A DNA stretch of 64,000 nucleotides. Source: Urechidicola croceus. GTDB lineage: Bacteria > Bacteroidota > Bacteroidia > Flavobacteriales > Flavobacteriaceae. The position numbers and the translations under genes were made by a program. The notes beneath the pieces were generated by a model. The model had not been told where the DNA came from. It did not search any database and saw only the letters and a list, made by a program, of their open reading frames with translations. Positions 62,935-64,000 of the stretch are shown here, piece after piece. The stretch lies in contig CAJIZG010000004.1 in the NCBI GenBank assembly GCA_905181865.1, positions 62,001 through 126,000 of the forward strand. Direction: 5' to 3'. Within the stretch, counting starts at the first letter, position 1, and each line of letters starts with the position of its first letter.

Positions 62935-63981
62935 GTGATAAAAAAGAAAGACATACGCACCTTAACAAAAGAACAACTTCGTGATTTTTTTGTGGAGCAT
63001 GGAGATAAGGCCTTTCGCGGTAATCAGGTATATGAATGGCTTTGGCAAAAAGTAGCGCATTCGTTTGAGGACATGACTAGTATTTCTAAGGATACACGTT
63101 TTATGTTAGAGGAGAATTTTGTAATCAATCATATTCGAGTTGATGAAATGCAACGTAGTTCTGATGGGACAATTAAGAATGCGGTGAAATTACATGATGG
63201 TTTGATGGTGGAATCTGTATTGATTCCTACACCAACTAGAACAACGGCCTGTGTTTCTAGTCAGGTTGGATGTAGTTTAGATTGTAAGTTTTGCGCAACA
63301 TCTCGTTTAAAGCGTATGCGAAATCTAAATCCTGATGAAATCTATGATCAAGTAGCAGCGATTAATCAGGAGAGTTTATTATACCATAATAGAAAACTGA
63401 CAAATATTGTTTTTATGGGAATGGGTGAGCCGTTGATGAATTATAACAATGTGATTAAATCGATAGAGAAAATCACTTCTCCCGAAGGGTTGGGTATGTC
63501 ACCTAAGCGAATAACTATTTCTACATCTGGCGTTCCAAAGATTATTAAAAAAATGGCGGACGATGCCGTGAAATTCAATCTAGCCGTTTCTTTGCATTCT
63601 GCTATTGACGAGGTGAGAACGCAGATTATGCCTTTTAATGAGACTTTCCCATTGGCAGATTTACAGGAAGCATTGGAGTATTGGTATGAAAAGACCGAGC
63701 GAATAATTACCTACGAATATATTGTTTGGAATGGCATTAACGATACCCGAAAAGATATTGATGCTTTGGTAAGGTTCTGTAATTATGTACCTTGTAAGGT
63801 CAATATTATAGAATACAATCCTATTGATGATGGTGAATTTCAGCAGGCTAGTTCAAGAGCGGTTTCAGATTATGTTGCCGTTTTAGAAATGAATGATATT
63901 GTAGTAAATGTGCGCCGCAGTCGTGGAAAAGATATCGATGCTGCTTGTGGGCAATTAGCAAATAAATCTAAAGGAGAATAA
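62935..63981 (+). CDS. rlmN: Dual-specificity 23S rRNA/tRNA adenine-C2 methyltransferase RlmN
   Basis: A 348-aa radical SAM enzyme that methylates A2503 of 23S rRNA and A37 of some tRNAs. The GTG at 62935 begins MIKKKDIRTLTKEQLRDFF. The N-terminal accessory domain has GDKAFRGNQVYEWLWQ. The [4Fe-4S] motif is CSLDCKFC with Cys113, Cys117 and Cys120. GMGEPLMNY and RITISTSGVP are family motifs, and DAACGQLA near the C terminus has the methyl-carrying Cys. The start directly follows the queA terminator, so its promoter must lie within or near that hairpin. Confidence 0.97.
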   Translation: MIKKKDIRTLTKEQLRDFFVEHGDKAFRGNQVYEWLWQKVAHSFEDMTSISKDTRFMLEENFVINHIRVDEMQRSSDGTIKNAVKLHDGLMVESVLIPTPTRTTACVSSQVGCSLDCKFCATSRLKRMRNLNPDEIYDQVAAINQESLLYHNRKLTNIVFMGMGEPLMNYNNVIKSIEKITSPEGLGMSPKRITISTSGVPKIIKKMADDAVKFNLAVSLHSAIDEVRTQIMPFNETFPLADLQEALEYWYEKTERIITYEYIVWNGINDTRKDIDALVRFCNYVPCKVNIIEYNPIDDGEFQQASSRAVSDYVAVLEMNDIVVNVRRSRGKDIDAACGQLANKSKGE

Positions 63982-64000
63982 TCGATATGCTTTTATTCTT

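Overview
The window is chromosomal DNA from a member of the Flavobacteriaceae (Bacteroidota), probably marine. It is strongly AT-rich. Many genes carry the Bacteroidota -7 promoter element TAnnTTTG instead of a -35/-10 pair. It encodes a SusC/SusD pair, many lipoproteins with acidic residues after the lipobox cysteine, and an alternative complex III plus cytochrome oxidase operon. No tRNA, rRNA, CRISPR array or replication origin was recognised.

Layout. 0-12 kb is housekeeping: lpdA (cut by the window edge), a CAP-domain lipoprotein, an M3 oligopeptidase, purK-purE, greA-HIT, a sensor kinase, a DUF3127 gene and aat. Decayed genes lie among them: a TPR-protein remnant, a DUF2975 membrane gene with an in-frame TAG, and the first 83 codons of a hydrolase-like gene. 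12.6-20.7 kb holds a sulfatase / PhoD-like phosphatase / cytochrome-DUF6797 operon, then a YHYH / YwqK / SCO operon. 20.8-33.4 kb is a TonB-dependent uptake locus (SusC, SusD, PKD lipoprotein) with a TetR regulator, a divergent operon (aldehyde dehydrogenase, di-heme peroxidase, beta-helix protein fused to cytochrome c) and a Tat-exported Gfo/Idh/MocA oxidoreductase. 33.4-37.7 kb is a decay zone: two directly repeated, internally deleted IS5-like elements flank a DUF819 membrane gene and are followed by a universal stress protein gene with two nonsense codons.

37.8-42.6 kb is rimP-nusA-infB with an intrinsic terminator in its leader. 43.2-54.4 kb is the respiratory operon actABCDEF-cox2-cox1, which would carry electrons from menaquinol to oxygen. 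54.5-64 kb holds a GH109-like oxidoreductase, ruvB, a rhodanese lipoprotein, a thioesterase, an IS1595-family relic, a MazG-like gene, aroA, queA and rlmN.

The most interesting part is the TetR locus. A 16-bp operator-like sequence (consensus RACCGWCCGWTCGGTT) occurs between tetR and the aldehyde dehydrogenase gene and again upstream of susC. At all three promoters it begins 1-2 bases after a -7 element. This predicts one regulon joining outer-membrane uptake to a periplasmic c-type cytochrome / aldehyde oxidation module with unknown substrate. Other notable signals are the leader terminator of the nusA operon, a palindromic repeat translated in frame inside aat, and a Rieske-like lipoprotein in which both histidine ligands are replaced.
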